Shown here piece after piece: positions 24,291 to 33,126 of a DNA stretch of 43,229 nucleotides; within the stretch, counting starts at the first letter, position 1, and each line of letters begins with the position of its first letter. The position numbers were made by a program, and so were the translations under genes. A model generated the notes under the pieces. The model was given only the letters and a program-made list of their open reading frames with translations, searched no databases and had not been told where the DNA came from. The stretch is from Erysipelotrichaceae bacterium (GTDB lineage: Bacteria > Bacillota_I > Bacilli_A > Erysipelotrichales > Erysipelotrichaceae): the NCBI GenBank assembly GCA_029101345.1, contig JAQXQU010000104.1, positions 1 to 43,229 of the forward strand. Direction: 5' to 3'.

Positions 24291-27200
24291 ATGAAATACA
24301 AAATGGTAGTAACTGATCTTGATGGCACCATCATCAAAAGAAGAATGATGGCTCCTTCAGCCTATACGATACAAACTTTGCATGATCTTAAGAAGAAGGG
24401 GGTTATTCTGGCTATTGCTTCAGGTCGGGCAATTGGGATTATATCCAAGGAAACGCTGGATGCCGGCTTTGATTATGCCTTATGTGCCAATGGCACTTGC
24501 ATCTATGATTTAAAGAATGATGATCTTCTATCTGAACAGCATTTTCCACTTGCTACAATCAGGGAGCTCTATGATTTTGCTATAGGAAGAGGGGATTTGT
24601 ATACCCTTGTCGCAAAGAAGCCGATGTTTGACAATGCCGAACTGGAAAAGATTGTGGCTTTCTTTGGTGGAATACGCAATGATTTTCATGAAATCCATGA
24701 TAATCTATGGGACTATCTGGTTGAAAACAAAGTCGATATCCATAAATTTGAAATCTTTCTAAGACCAGACAAGGTCAAAAAGACCATGGAGATCTACAAG
24801 CAAACCTTCAATGATCTCGTAGTAACAACAGCAGGTCTTTCCAATATTGAGATATTGCCAAAAGGCACTGGCAAGGACAAGGCTCTATTGGCGCTATGTG
24901 AAAAACTAGGCATTGATAGCAGCGAGACAATTGTCATGGGTGATAGTGAAAATGATTTGGAAATGCTGAAGGTTGGCGGTTATCGTATTGTGCCAAGCAA
25001 TGGCAAGAAAGCTCTAAAGGAAATGGCTGACTACGTTGCCCTTCCTTGTGATCAGGATGGACCAGCCAAGGCCTTAAGAGAAATATTTGAACTGGATAAA
25101 GGGGATACTATGGATATTAGCATCAAGGAACGCTGTCATTTGCTAACAGGCAAAGGCAACTGGCATACTGATGATCTAAATGGCAAGATAGCCAATATCA
25201 AGATGTGTGATGGTCCTCATGGACTTCGTGCGCAGGAAGATGGTCAGGAAGTCAATGATTCAATCAGAGCGACCTGTTTTCCAACAGCTTGTGCAATTGC
25301 CAACAGTTTTGATGAAGACATGGCTTTCCTTGAAGGCCAAAGAATTGCCATGGAATGTCTTAAAGAAGGTGTAGGTCTCTTGTTAGGGCCTGGTGTTTGC
25401 ATCAAACGCAGTCCATTATGTGGCCGTAATTTTGAATACTATTCAGAAGATCCGCTCTTGGCAGGCAAGATGGGCGCTGCTTTTATCAAGGGTGTACAGT
25501 CAATGGGTGTTGGAGCCTGTGTCAAGCATTTTGCCGGCAATAATCAGGAAACCCATCGCATGATTTCCAACTCTTTGATTGATGATAGAGCCTTAAGGGA
25601 AATCTATTTAAGAGCTTTTGAGATAGCTGTCAAGGAAGCTGATCCTTCAGCTGTCATGGCCAGCTATAATCTTCTTAATGGCAAGCATGCAACAGCTAAT
25701 AGCTATCTGTTAAAGGATATCCTTAAGAAGGAATGGAAGTATGAAGGGGCCGTCATTTCTGATTGGTGTGCTTGTGCAGATTTGAAGGAATGTGTTGAAA
25801 ATGGCCTTGATTTAGAGATGCCCGATAGTTTTGGCAATCATTATGACCTATTGGTCAAGGCTATCAGAAAAGCTGAAATCAAAAACGAGGACATTATCGA
25901 AGCTTCTGATCGAGTCTATAAACTTGTAAAAAAGCATCAAGCTTGCAATAACCGGAGGGACTTCCCTGATTTATTAGGCAAGAACCATGAAATTGCCCGA
26001 CAAATGGCAGCTGATAGTGCTGTTCTTTTGAAGAATGATGGCTATTTGCCACTTCATAATGAAAGAGTGTTGATTGTTGGCGATTTGGCTAAGAATGTTC
26101 GCTATCAGGGCAATGGTTCATCCCATATCAATACGGATGAGATTGATGATATCTTTGTTGAACTGAAGAAATGCGGATATGATGTTGAATATGCAAAGGG
26201 CTATGATGTCACTAAGACTGATATCTGCTTTGATTTGGAAAATGAAGCCATAGCCAGGATTCAGAAATTCGATGGCAAAATCCTATTCTTTGGCGGTCTT
26301 ACTGACAAGGTTGAGGGTGAAGGCTATGATCGAAACAGTTATGAACTTCCAGTTAATCAGCTTTCATTATTAAAAAAGATTCTGGATATCAGAAAAGATG
26401 TTGCCTTTATTGCCTTCTCTGGTTCACCTTTTGCCTTGGGTCAGGCAATTGATTGCAAGGCAATCCTTCATATGTATCTGGGTGGTGAAAGCGTGATGGG
26501 TGGTTTATGTGATCTTTTGGTTGGCAAAACATCACCATCAGGCCGCTTGGCAGAATCTTATCCTTATTCAATCGAAGATACGCCATGTTATGAAAACTTT
26601 GGATTGCAGAACAAAAGCGTTGATGATGTTCATTATCTTGAGTCAATCTTTGTTGGCTATCGCTATTATGACACTTTCAATATCAAGACGGCTTTTGGCT
26701 TTGGTGATGGCTTAAGCTATGCAAGCTTTGAATATTCTGATCTGAAGATTGAAGGTCGGATTGTATCCTTCAATCTAAGAAATACTTCCAGGATGAAGGC
26801 CAAGGAAGTCTGTGAAGTCTATGTTCAAAACTCCAAAACGCCATTCCTAAGGGCAAAGAGGGAATTAAGAGGCTTTAAGAAAGTTGAACTTCTGCCGAAT
26901 GAAGAAAGAAGGATCTTCATTGAACTTGATGAGCGCTCCTTTATGGTTTATGCTGATAAGACAATGGCTGCTGATAAGGGATATGTTACGATTGGTGGCA
27001 ATTATCTCATTGAAGTAGGTCCAACCATGAAGGATATCAGATTAAGTGAAAGCATTGAGGTAGCAGGTGAAGATGTCGCCTGTCTGAAGGTCGTTGAAAG
27101 GATTCCGATGACTATTGATGATTTTGCGGATATCTATGAATATGAACTGACGGATATTACAAGCGGCAATGCTGGCGACTTCAGCTTCTGGAATTCTCTT

Positions 27201-27413
27201 TCCCAATTGTCCAAATATTCAAAGAAAGCCTTAGACCTATCAAGGATTATCAGAGCTTATCTGGCCAAAGGCAAGGAAGAGGATGATCCGGTTACCATCA
27301 TGAATATCAACACTGTCCTTGAAGGACCGCTTGATTGCATTACCAATCGCCTAGGCAAGGCAGGACTTCTGTTAGGAAAGGCGCTTTTGGCTGATGCAAA
27401 TAAAAGGAAATAA
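24291..27413 (+). CDS. HAD phosphatase - GH3 beta-glucosidase fusion
   Basis: One 1040-aa reading frame with two complete enzymes. Residues 1 to about 270 are a Cof-type HAD phosphatase: nucleophile D9 in VVTDLDGT, the IASGRA motif, Lys in GTGKDKALL, and VMGDSENDLEML. From M274 onward is a family 3 beta-glucosidase: GNWHTDDLNG, KMCDGPHGLR, KHFAGNNQETHR and nucleophile D491 in GAVISDWCAC, then a second alpha/beta domain, an FGFGDGLSYASF turn and a fibronectin-III-like domain (about 820-910) with an extra helical tail. There is no signal peptide. AAAGGGG at 25098-25104 with ATG at 25110 could start the GH3 part separately. The coupling suggests cleavage and dephosphorylation of phospho-glycosides, as inference. 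Confidence 0.87.
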   Translation: MKYKMVVTDLDGTIIKRRMMAPSAYTIQTLHDLKKKGVILAIASGRAIGIISKETLDAGFDYALCANGTCIYDLKNDDLLSEQHFPLATIRELYDFAIGRGDLYTLVAKKPMFDNAELEKIVAFFGGIRNDFHEIHDNLWDYLVENKVDIHKFEIFLRPDKVKKTMEIYKQTFNDLVVTTAGLSNIEILPKGTGKDKALLALCEKLGIDSSETIVMGDSENDLEMLKVGGYRIVPSNGKKALKEMADYVALPCDQDGPAKALREIFELDKGDTMDISIKERCHLLTGKGNWHTDDLNGKIANIKMCDGPHGLRAQEDGQEVNDSIRATCFPTACAIANSFDEDMAFLEGQRIAMECLKEGVGLLLGPGVCIKRSPLCGRNFEYYSEDPLLAGKMGAAFIKGVQSMGVGACVKHFAGNNQETHRMISNSLIDDRALREIYLRAFEIAVKEADPSAVMASYNLLNGKHATANSYLLKDILKKEWKYEGAVISDWCACADLKECVENGLDLEMPDSFGNHYDLLVKAIRKAEIKNEDIIEASDRVYKLVKKHQACNNRRDFPDLLGKNHEIARQMAADSAVLLKNDGYLPLHNERVLIVGDLAKNVRYQGNGSSHINTDEIDDIFVELKKCGYDVEYAKGYDVTKTDICFDLENEAIARIQKFDGKILFFGGLTDKVEGEGYDRNSYELPVNQLSLLKKILDIRKDVAFIAFSGSPFALGQAIDCKAILHMYLGGESVMGGLCDLLVGKTSPSGRLAESYPYSIEDTPCYENFGLQNKSVDDVHYLESIFVGYRYYDTFNIKTAFGFGDGLSYASFEYSDLKIEGRIVSFNLRNTSRMKAKEVCEVYVQNSKTPFLRAKRELRGFKKVELLPNEERRIFIELDERSFMVYADKTMAADKGYVTIGGNYLIEVGPTMKDIRLSESIEVAGEDVACLKVVERIPMTIDDFADIYEYELTDITSGNAGDFSFWNSLSQLSKYSKKALDLSRIIRAYLAKGKEEDDPVTIMNINTVLEGPLDCITNRLGKAGLLLGKALLADANKRK
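25098..25112 (+). promoter_or_regulatory. Internal ribosome site at the HAD-GH3 junction
   Basis: AAAGGGG followed 5 nt later by an in-frame ATG (25110), exactly where the GH3 homology begins. It could yield a free GH3 protein of 767 aa, or be a relic of a separate gene. Confidence 0.5.
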
Positions 27414-27436
27414 ATGTAAGCGTTTAGGATTATAAT
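27414..27436 (+). promoter_or_regulatory. Candidate promoter of the alcohol dehydrogenase gene
   Basis: TATAAT at 27431-27436. Just upstream ATGTAAGCGTTTAGGA (27414-27429) matches a cre site except at two positions in its right half. There is no clear -35. Confidence 0.4.
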
Positions 27437-27463
27437 AGAGAAAGAGATTTAGGAGGAAAATTT

Positions 27464-28669
27464 GTGAAGGATTTTAATTATTTCTATCCAACTGATGTTA
27501 CATTAGCACATGATGCTGAATGCCAAGCTGGTGCCAAGGCTGCACAATTTGGCAAAAAGGCCCTGATTCATTTTGATGGTGATTTCTTAGAAGCCAATGG
27601 TGTTTTGCCAAGAGTTCGCCAGTCCTTGAAGGATGCTGGCGTTGAATATTATGAATTAGGTGGTGTTCGTCCAAATCCAAGAGTAACACTGATGAGAAAA
27701 GGTGTTGAAATCTGCAAGGAAAATGATGTTGATGTTGTCATTGCCATTGGCGGCGGTTCAACTATGGACTCTGCTAAGGGCATCTGCATGGGTGCAGCTA
27801 ATCCTGACAAGGATATCCTGGACTTTGCTGTTCCATTCTCATGCGAAAAGTCTTTGCCAATGATTGCCATCCCAACAATGTCTGGTACTGGTTCAGAAGT
27901 ATCAATCTGTGCCATGGTTTGTGATGACCTGGCTGAACCAGAAGTCAAATACGGCATCCTGAGCTTTGCAATTATGCCAAATGCAACACTTGTTAATCCT
28001 GAACTGCAATATACTTTGCCACCACGCCAGGTTGCTTCTGGCTGCATGGATATCATTTCCCATACAATGACGGCATATTTCACTGATACCAAGAATGTCT
28101 ACTTCTCAGATCGCTTAGGTGAAATCATCATGGAAACAGTCATGAAATTTGCGCCAATGGCACTGGAAACACCAGACAACTATGATGTCCGTGCTCAGAT
28201 TGCTGCCTGTGCAATGGAAGCTATCGTCTATATGGTTTCCTATGACCGTGACAGCCGTGAAGTTTCCCATACAATTGAGAATCCATTTACTGTCATGCAT
28301 ATGTTGCCACATGGTACATCACTGGCTGTCATTACACCAGCTTTAATGAAGTATACCTACAAGCGTGATGTTGAAAGATTTGCCCAGTTTGCCACAAGAG
28401 TCATGGGTGTTACACCTGATACCCAGGATCTGGAATGGACAGCAAGAGAAGGCATTGCCAGATTTGAAAACTTCATCAGGGATCGCCTGCACCTTCCTGT
28501 TCGCATGTCTGAAGTTGTCACAAGAGATAACAAGGATGTTGCAGGAACAACTGATATTGATGCATTAATAGAAAACATCAAGGCATCAAGAGGCTTCCCG
28601 CTAAATCCTGGATCTGTCTATGAATTATCTGAGGATGATGTCAGAGCCATCTACGAATTAGCCAAGTAA
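27464..28669 (+). CDS. Iron-containing alcohol dehydrogenase
   Basis: NAD(P)H-dependent group III dehydrogenase of 401 aa, nearer butanol dehydrogenase (YqhD/BdhA) types than FucO. It begins MKDFNYFYPTDVTLAHDAEC, has GGGSTMDSAKGI for cofactor and a metal site from IISHTMTAYF, VSHTIENPF and LPHGTSLAVI. It probably reduces C2-C4 aldehydes during fermentation. The start is GTG, fixed by AGGAGGA 6 nt before it. A terminator overlaps the stop. This is the second such enzyme in the window. Confidence 0.9.
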   Translation: MKDFNYFYPTDVTLAHDAECQAGAKAAQFGKKALIHFDGDFLEANGVLPRVRQSLKDAGVEYYELGGVRPNPRVTLMRKGVEICKENDVDVVIAIGGGSTMDSAKGICMGAANPDKDILDFAVPFSCEKSLPMIAIPTMSGTGSEVSICAMVCDDLAEPEVKYGILSFAIMPNATLVNPELQYTLPPRQVASGCMDIISHTMTAYFTDTKNVYFSDRLGEIIMETVMKFAPMALETPDNYDVRAQIAACAMEAIVYMVSYDRDSREVSHTIENPFTVMHMLPHGTSLAVITPALMKYTYKRDVERFAQFATRVMGVTPDTQDLEWTAREGIARFENFIRDRLHLPVRMSEVVTRDNKDVAGTTDIDALIENIKASRGFPLNPGSVYELSEDDVRAIYELAK

Positions 28670-28690
28670 GACGTCAATTTGACGTCTTTT
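28668..28690 (+). terminator. Terminator of the alcohol dehydrogenase gene
   Basis: AAGACGTCA, loop ATT, TGACGTCTT, TT. It begins within the stop codon. Confidence 0.75.
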
Positions 28691-28760
28691 CTAGTGGTTC
28701 ATTGACTATTGATAATAAAAGCATTAGAATATATACGCACTATTATCGAGGTGAATTGAC

Positions 28761-28982
28761 ATGTTAAGAGTTATTTTATTGGTTGTTGCGATTTTGCTTA
28801 TACTGATTTCATTATTGCAGGGCGGCAAGTCAGAAGGTTTAAGCGCCTTTACTGGTTCTGGTGATTTAGGTTTATTTCAGAATGTCAAGGAAAGAGGTCC
28901 AGAGAAAGTCATTTCCTATATTACAATGGCACTCGGAATCATCTTCTTTATCCTTGTCATTATCATCAGAATTGTCGAGTAA
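28761..28982 (+). CDS. secG: Preprotein translocase subunit SecG
   Basis: Small subunit of the SecYEG channel, 73 aa. Two membrane helices (about 3-20 and 53-71) flank the conserved loop LLQGGKSEGLSAFTGSG. It has a GAGGTGA site, and a TAGAAT -10-like box lies about 35 nt upstream. In many Bacillota secG precedes rnr and smpB. Here rnr is missing between secG and smpB, so the order is secG-smpB. Confidence 0.93.
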   Translation: MLRVILLVVAILLILISLLQGGKSEGLSAFTGSGDLGLFQNVKERGPEKVISYITMALGIIFFILVIIIRIVE

Positions 28983-28983
28983 G

Positions 28984-29008
28984 GGATCAGTTATGATCCT
29001 TTTGTTTT
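28984..29008 (+). terminator. Hairpin with T run between secG and smpB
   Basis: GGATCA, loop GTTA, TGATCC, TTTTGTTTT. It ends 4 nt before the smpB ATG, which is unusual because smpB has no promoter of its own visible. Confidence 0.7.
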
Positions 29009-29011
29009 AAG

Positions 29012-29458
29012 ATGGGTATCAAGGAAGTCGCTGTGAATCGCAAGGCCTATCATGATTACTTCATAGAAGACAAATATGAAGCAGGTCTTGTATTAACGGG
29101 AACTGAAATCAAAAGTGTCAGAAATGGCAAGGTTCAGCTCAAGGAATCCTACGTCTCCTTCAAGGAAGGGGAAGCCTTTATCAAGGGCATGCATATTGCT
29201 CACTATGGCTTTGGTTCCTATAACAATCATGATGAAGATCGGGATCGCAAGCTCCTGTTACATAAAAGGGAAATAACCAAGCTCTTTTCCAAGACCAAGA
29301 TCCAAGGCTATACTGTTGTTCCTTTGAAGATGTATCTCAAGGAAGGCAAATGCAAACTGGAGATTGGCTTAGCCAAGGGCAAGACCTTATATGACAAGAG
29401 AGAAGATGACAAGGTCAAAACAATGAAAATGGAAGCAGCTAAAGCAATGCGAAGATAA
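29012..29458 (+). CDS. smpB: SsrA-binding protein SmpB
   Basis: Oligonucleotide-binding-fold protein that carries tmRNA into stalled ribosomes. At 148 aa it shows VAVNRKAYHDYFIEDKYEAGLVLTG (broken here only by my choice of ends), GTEIKSVRNGKVQLKESYV, and the basic C-terminal tail GKTLYDKREDDKVK that enters the mRNA channel. Its partner tmRNA is at 34598-34945. No Shine-Dalgarno site precedes the ATG. A terminator-like hairpin is directly upstream and another terminator follows the stop. Confidence 0.96.
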   Translation: MGIKEVAVNRKAYHDYFIEDKYEAGLVLTGTEIKSVRNGKVQLKESYVSFKEGEAFIKGMHIAHYGFGSYNNHDEDRDRKLLLHKREITKLFSKTKIQGYTVVPLKMYLKEGKCKLEIGLAKGKTLYDKREDDKVKTMKMEAAKAMRR

Positions 29459-29487
29459 TAGCTACCTGGGTAGCTATTTCTTTTTTT
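29457..29487 (+). terminator. Terminator of smpB
   Basis: AATAGCTAC, loop CTGG, GTAGCTATT, then TCTTTTTTT. Confidence 0.85.
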
Positions 29488-29492
29488 GCCAT

Positions 29493-29516
29493 AGTTATGG
29501 ACATATGCCCATAACT
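29493..29516 (+). promoter_or_regulatory. 24-bp palindromic operator upstream of the DUF134-NifX gene
   Basis: AGTTATGG-a-CATATG-c-CCATAACT, a palindrome with a single mismatched pair. It lies 30 nt before the start of a gene that encodes a predicted DNA-binding DUF134 protein. An autoregulatory site is the simplest reading. Confidence 0.6.
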
Positions 29517-29545
29517 AATGGATAATGATATCAGGAGATGCAAGA

Positions 29546-30289
29546 ATGCCTAGACCTGTCAAATGCCGGAAAATCTGTTTTTACCCTATAAACAGTGATT
29601 ATGGACCCCTTGATGAAAAAGAAGCACTAGCAATCAATCTCAGTCTTGATGAATATGAAACCATCAGATTGATTGACTACATGAAACTGAGTCAGCAGGA
29701 ATGTGCTTTATGCATGAAGACATCAAGAACAACAGTCCAGAGAATCTATGAAACAGCCCGCTTCAAACTGGCCATGAGCCTTGTTGAAGGAAAAAGGATT
29801 CACATCGAGGGCGGTGATTTCCATTTATGCAAAGGGGAAAGCTGTGGTTTAGGGGCTTGTTATCTGAAGAATATTGTCAGGGAATTAGGTAAAAAGAAGG
29901 AGAATCAGATGAGAATTGCCGTAACTTTTGAAAATGGTGATGTATTTCAGCACTTTGGACACACAAAACAGTTTAAAATAGTAGATGTAGAGAATGATCG
30001 AATCAGCACTAGCAAGATTGTCGATACCGAAGGAAATGGACATGGTGCTTTAGCTGGCTTGCTTAAGTCAATGGATGTTGATGTTTTGATCTGTGGGGGC
30101 ATTGGCCAAGGGGCCATCAATGCCTTGAAGGATCTTGATATCAAACTCTATGGTGGAGTAAGAGGCAGTGCTGATATGGCTATAAGATCATATCTATGTG
30201 GCACTTTGCTTTATGATCCAAATGTACATTGTGACCATCACGACCATGGTGAAGACCATGATTGTGGAAGTCACAGTTGCACAAAATAG
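29546..30289 (+). CDS. DUF134 - NifX-type cofactor-binding fusion
   Basis: Protein of 247 aa. Residues 1 to about 115 form a DUF134 domain with MPRPVKCRKICFYP and a sigma-region-4-like helix-turn-helix (LSQQECALCMKTSRTTVQRIYE), then a CKGESCGLGAC cluster. From residue 122 (MRIAVTFENGDVFQHFGH) runs a dinitrogenase Fe-Mo cofactor biosynthesis domain of the NifX/NifY kind, found also without nitrogen fixation. The end is a His/Cys-rich tail (HCDHHDHGEDHDCGSH) suited to metal. I use ATG 29546 with AGGAG upstream rather than 29525. An internal AAGGAG and ATG at 29909 could also start the second domain alone. The superoxide reductase gene follows after 21 nt. A metal or redox sensor-regulator role is likely. 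Confidence 0.85.
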   Translation: MPRPVKCRKICFYPINSDYGPLDEKEALAINLSLDEYETIRLIDYMKLSQQECALCMKTSRTTVQRIYETARFKLAMSLVEGKRIHIEGGDFHLCKGESCGLGACYLKNIVRELGKKKENQMRIAVTFENGDVFQHFGHTKQFKIVDVENDRISTSKIVDTEGNGHGALAGLLKSMDVDVLICGGIGQGAINALKDLDIKLYGGVRGSADMAIRSYLCGTLLYDPNVHCDHHDHGEDHDCGSHSCTK

Positions 30290-30310
30290 ATAGAAAAGGA
30301 GGAAATATTC

Positions 30311-30679
30311 ATGAGATTTTTCGTATGTGGACATTGTGGCAACCTAGTTGAAATGGTTAAGGACAAGGGTGTACCAATGATGTGCTGTGGCCAGAAGATG
30401 ACTGAACTTGTAGCTGGCACTGTTGAAGCAGCAGCTGAAAAGCACATCCCTTCCTATGCAGTTGAAGGAAATGTGGTCAAAGTCAATGTCGGTTCTGTTG
30501 ATCATCCAATGGTAGCTGAACACTACATTGAATGGGTTGTCGTTGAAACTCTCAAAGGTGTATACAGAGTCAATCTGAAGCCTGAAGAAAAACCATATGC
30601 TGAAGTAGTATTGAATGCTGGCGATGAAGTTGTCGCTGTCTATGCTTATTGCAATCTGCATGGACTTTGGAAGGCATAA
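30311..30679 (+). CDS. Superoxide reductase (desulfoferrodoxin)
   Basis: Reduces superoxide to hydrogen peroxide without making oxygen, the usual choice of anaerobes. At 122 aa it has an N-terminal desulforedoxin centre (CGHCG and MMCCGQ, four Cys for an Fe(SCys)4 site). The catalytic iron ligands are His in EKHIPSY, His in VDHPM and AEHYIEW, and Cys and His in YCNLHGLWK. It has an AAGGAGG site. It is cotranscribed with the DUF134-NifX gene and ended by a terminator. Confidence 0.93.
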   Translation: MRFFVCGHCGNLVEMVKDKGVPMMCCGQKMTELVAGTVEAAAEKHIPSYAVEGNVVKVNVGSVDHPMVAEHYIEWVVVETLKGVYRVNLKPEEKPYAEVVLNAGDEVVAVYAYCNLHGLWKA

Positions 30680-30701
30680 TCTTCAATCAAATGGTTAGGT
30701 A

Positions 30702-30729
30702 AAAGTGTGATCCTGTATCACACTTTTTC
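30702..30729 (+). terminator. Terminator of superoxide reductase gene
   Basis: AAAGTGTGAT, loop CCTGT, ATCACACTTT, TT. The 170 nt from here to nrdD show AT-rich sequence that may contain its promoter; I see no convincing NrdR boxes. Confidence 0.88.
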
Positions 30730-30900
30730 TTTCTCTTCAAGGAAATAACTGCTGAAAATATGTAAGTCATTTTCATTGCCAATTTTGAAGCATCAATCAC
30801 TATGAAAACAATGGGATGATGTATACTTAATGGTGTACAGATAAGTGGATTAGATAATCTCAAGTTGTATAAAAATCATATTAATTAGCGAGGTGAGCAT

Positions 30901-33126
30901 ATGAGCTACAAAGTAAAGAAAAGAAATGGCGATTACGTCAACTACAATCCCGAAAAGATTCTCAAGGCCATTCGTGGCGCAAATAACAGCTTAGGAGAAT
31001 TTGGCAAAGCTGTCCCTGAAAGAAAAGTCCAGGATATCTATGAAGATGCCCAGAAAGAAGTCTTGAAGCTATTTGCGGAAGATAGCGAATCCGTAACAGT
31101 TGAAAAGATCAATGATATTGTCGAAGTAGCAATCATGAAAAATGACTGTTATCTTTTAGCCAAGGTCTTTATTGAATACCGTTATGAGCATAAGCTGATC
31201 AGACAGTCCAATACTACTGATAAGACTATCAGAGAGCTGATTGATGGTGACAGTGAATATTGGAATACGGAAAATTCCAATAAGAATGCCAAGGTTGTCA
31301 CTACGCAGCGTGATTATATTGCCGGCATTTCTTCAACTGATATTACCAGAAGATTTCTTTTGACTGATGATATTGTCAAAGCTCATGATGCTGGTATCCT
31401 GCATTTCCATGATGCCGACTATTTTGCCCAGAAGTCACTTCATAACTGTGATTTGGTCAACCTGGAAGATATGTTGCAGAATGGTACCAATATCAACGGT
31501 GTCATGATCAACAAGCCTCATCGTTTCCAGACGGCTGTTACCATTGCTGCTCAGATCATTACAGCTGTTTCTTCATCGCAATATGGTGGTGTTTCCATTA
31601 CACTTACCCATTTGGCACCATTTGTCCGTGATTCCAAGAAAGCTTTGGTCAAGAAGTATCAGGCTCGTGGCTTATCAGAAGAACAGGTTGAACAGTTTGC
31701 GATGGAAGATCTGCGCAAGGAAATCGTTGATGGTGTTCAGACTTTCCAATACCAGGTCAATTCCATGGCAACAACAAATGGCCAGGCTCCTTTCCTTTCA
31801 GTTTGCATGTATCTTGGTGAAACTGATGAGTATAAGGAAGAATTGGCAATGCTGATAGAAGAAACACTAAAACAGCGTACTCAGGGCATGCAGAATGAAA
31901 AGGGTGTCTGGATTACACCAGCCTTCCCTAAATTGCTCTATGTCTTGGAAGAAGACAATGTCCATCCAGATAGCAAATACTTCTATTTGACAGAACTGGC
32001 TGCAAAATGCACTGCTAAGCGAATGGTTCCTGACTATATCTCTGAAAAGGTCATGAAACAGCTCAAGCATTCAGCCTATGGTACCGATGACTGCTACCCA
32101 TGCATGGGCTGCCGTTCCTTCCTGACTCCTGATCGCACAACAACCAATGTTGCCAAGTCATTGAATTATGTTGAAGGCAAGCCAAAATACTATGGCCGTT
32201 TCAACCAGGGAGTTGTTACCATTTCCCTTCCTGATGTAGCTCTGTCATCAGGCGGTGATATGGATGAATTCTGGAAGATCTTTGATGAAAGACTGGAATT
32301 ATGCCATAAGGCTATGCGCATGCGTCATGAAAGACTAAGACTGGCAACCAGCGATGTTGCACCAATCTTATGGCAATATGGTGCTCTGGCACGTTTAGGC
32401 AAGGGTGAAAAGATTGAACCATTATTATACGGTGGCTATTCAACATTATCCCTTGGCTATGCTGGTCTCTATGAATGTGTCAAATATATGACTGGTGTTT
32501 CCCATACCCATGAAGATGGCAAGGGCTTTGGCCTTGCGGTCATGCAGCATATGAATGATATGTGCAATAAGTGGAAGGCAGAAGAGGACATTGACTATTC
32601 GGTCTATGGCACACCAATTGAATCAACAACCTATAAGTTCGCCAAGTGCCTGAAGAAGAGATTTGGCAAGGATGTCTTCATCAAGATGGATGGCAGAGAT
32701 CGTGATTACATCACCAATTCCTACCATGTCCCAGTCTTTGAAGAAATCGATGCCTTCACTAAGCTCTTATTGGAAGCTGATTTCCAGAAGCTTTCACCAG
32801 GCGGAGCTGTTTCCTATATTGAAACACCTAACCTGACCAATAATATTGAAGCTGTCCTTGAAGTCATGCATTTTATCTATGACAACATCATGTATGCCGA
32901 ACTTAATACCAAGTCCGACTATTGCCAGGCCTGTGGCTATGATGGCGAAATCCTGATTGATGATCAGATGAACTGGTTCTGCCCTAACTGTGGTAACCGT
33001 GATCAGGGAAAACTGAATGTTGCTAGAAGAACCTGTGGCTATATTGGTACCCAGTTCTGGAATAAGGGACGTACCCAGGAAATCAAGGAAAGAGTCATTC
33101 ATTTGGATAACAAGGATTATGAGTAG
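30901..33126 (+). CDS. nrdD: Anaerobic ribonucleoside-triphosphate reductase
   Basis: Class III reductase that makes dNTPs with a glycyl radical. Residues about 3-95 are an ATP-cone (KVKKRNGDYVNYNPEKILKAI) for allosteric control. The barrel has the active-site Cys region SLHNCDLVNLEDML and DDCYPCMGCRS. A C-terminal zinc site (CQACGYDG and CPNCGNRD) precedes the radical loop RRTCGYIG with the radical Gly at residue 713. At 741 aa it is full length. It has a GAGGTGA site and overlaps nrdG by 8 bp. Confidence 0.97.
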   Translation: MSYKVKKRNGDYVNYNPEKILKAIRGANNSLGEFGKAVPERKVQDIYEDAQKEVLKLFAEDSESVTVEKINDIVEVAIMKNDCYLLAKVFIEYRYEHKLIRQSNTTDKTIRELIDGDSEYWNTENSNKNAKVVTTQRDYIAGISSTDITRRFLLTDDIVKAHDAGILHFHDADYFAQKSLHNCDLVNLEDMLQNGTNINGVMINKPHRFQTAVTIAAQIITAVSSSQYGGVSITLTHLAPFVRDSKKALVKKYQARGLSEEQVEQFAMEDLRKEIVDGVQTFQYQVNSMATTNGQAPFLSVCMYLGETDEYKEELAMLIEETLKQRTQGMQNEKGVWITPAFPKLLYVLEEDNVHPDSKYFYLTELAAKCTAKRMVPDYISEKVMKQLKHSAYGTDDCYPCMGCRSFLTPDRTTTNVAKSLNYVEGKPKYYGRFNQGVVTISLPDVALSSGGDMDEFWKIFDERLELCHKAMRMRHERLRLATSDVAPILWQYGALARLGKGEKIEPLLYGGYSTLSLGYAGLYECVKYMTGVSHTHEDGKGFGLAVMQHMNDMCNKWKAEEDIDYSVYGTPIESTTYKFAKCLKKRFGKDVFIKMDGRDRDYITNSYHVPVFEEIDAFTKLLLEADFQKLSPGGAVSYIETPNLTNNIEAVLEVMHFIYDNIMYAELNTKSDYCQACGYDGEILIDDQMNWFCPNCGNRDQGKLNVARRTCGYIGTQFWNKGRTQEIKERVIHLDNKDYE

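Noticed and set aside
27414-27429. cre site before the second alcohol dehydrogenase
   Set aside because: Two conserved positions in the right half differ, so I kept it only as a weak element in the promoter entry.
30344-30661. 105-codon minus-strand ORF opposite superoxide reductase
   Set aside because: Shadow of a well-conserved gene with all metal ligands in place on the plus strand.
30730-30900. NrdR boxes or a riboswitch before nrdD
   Set aside because: The region is AT-rich, but I found no pair of NrdR-like palindromes and no known aptamer pattern.
33017-33118. Longer N-terminus for NrdG
   Set aside because: The extra residues are encoded within nrdD and do not match the family. The ATG at 33119 has AAGGA before it.
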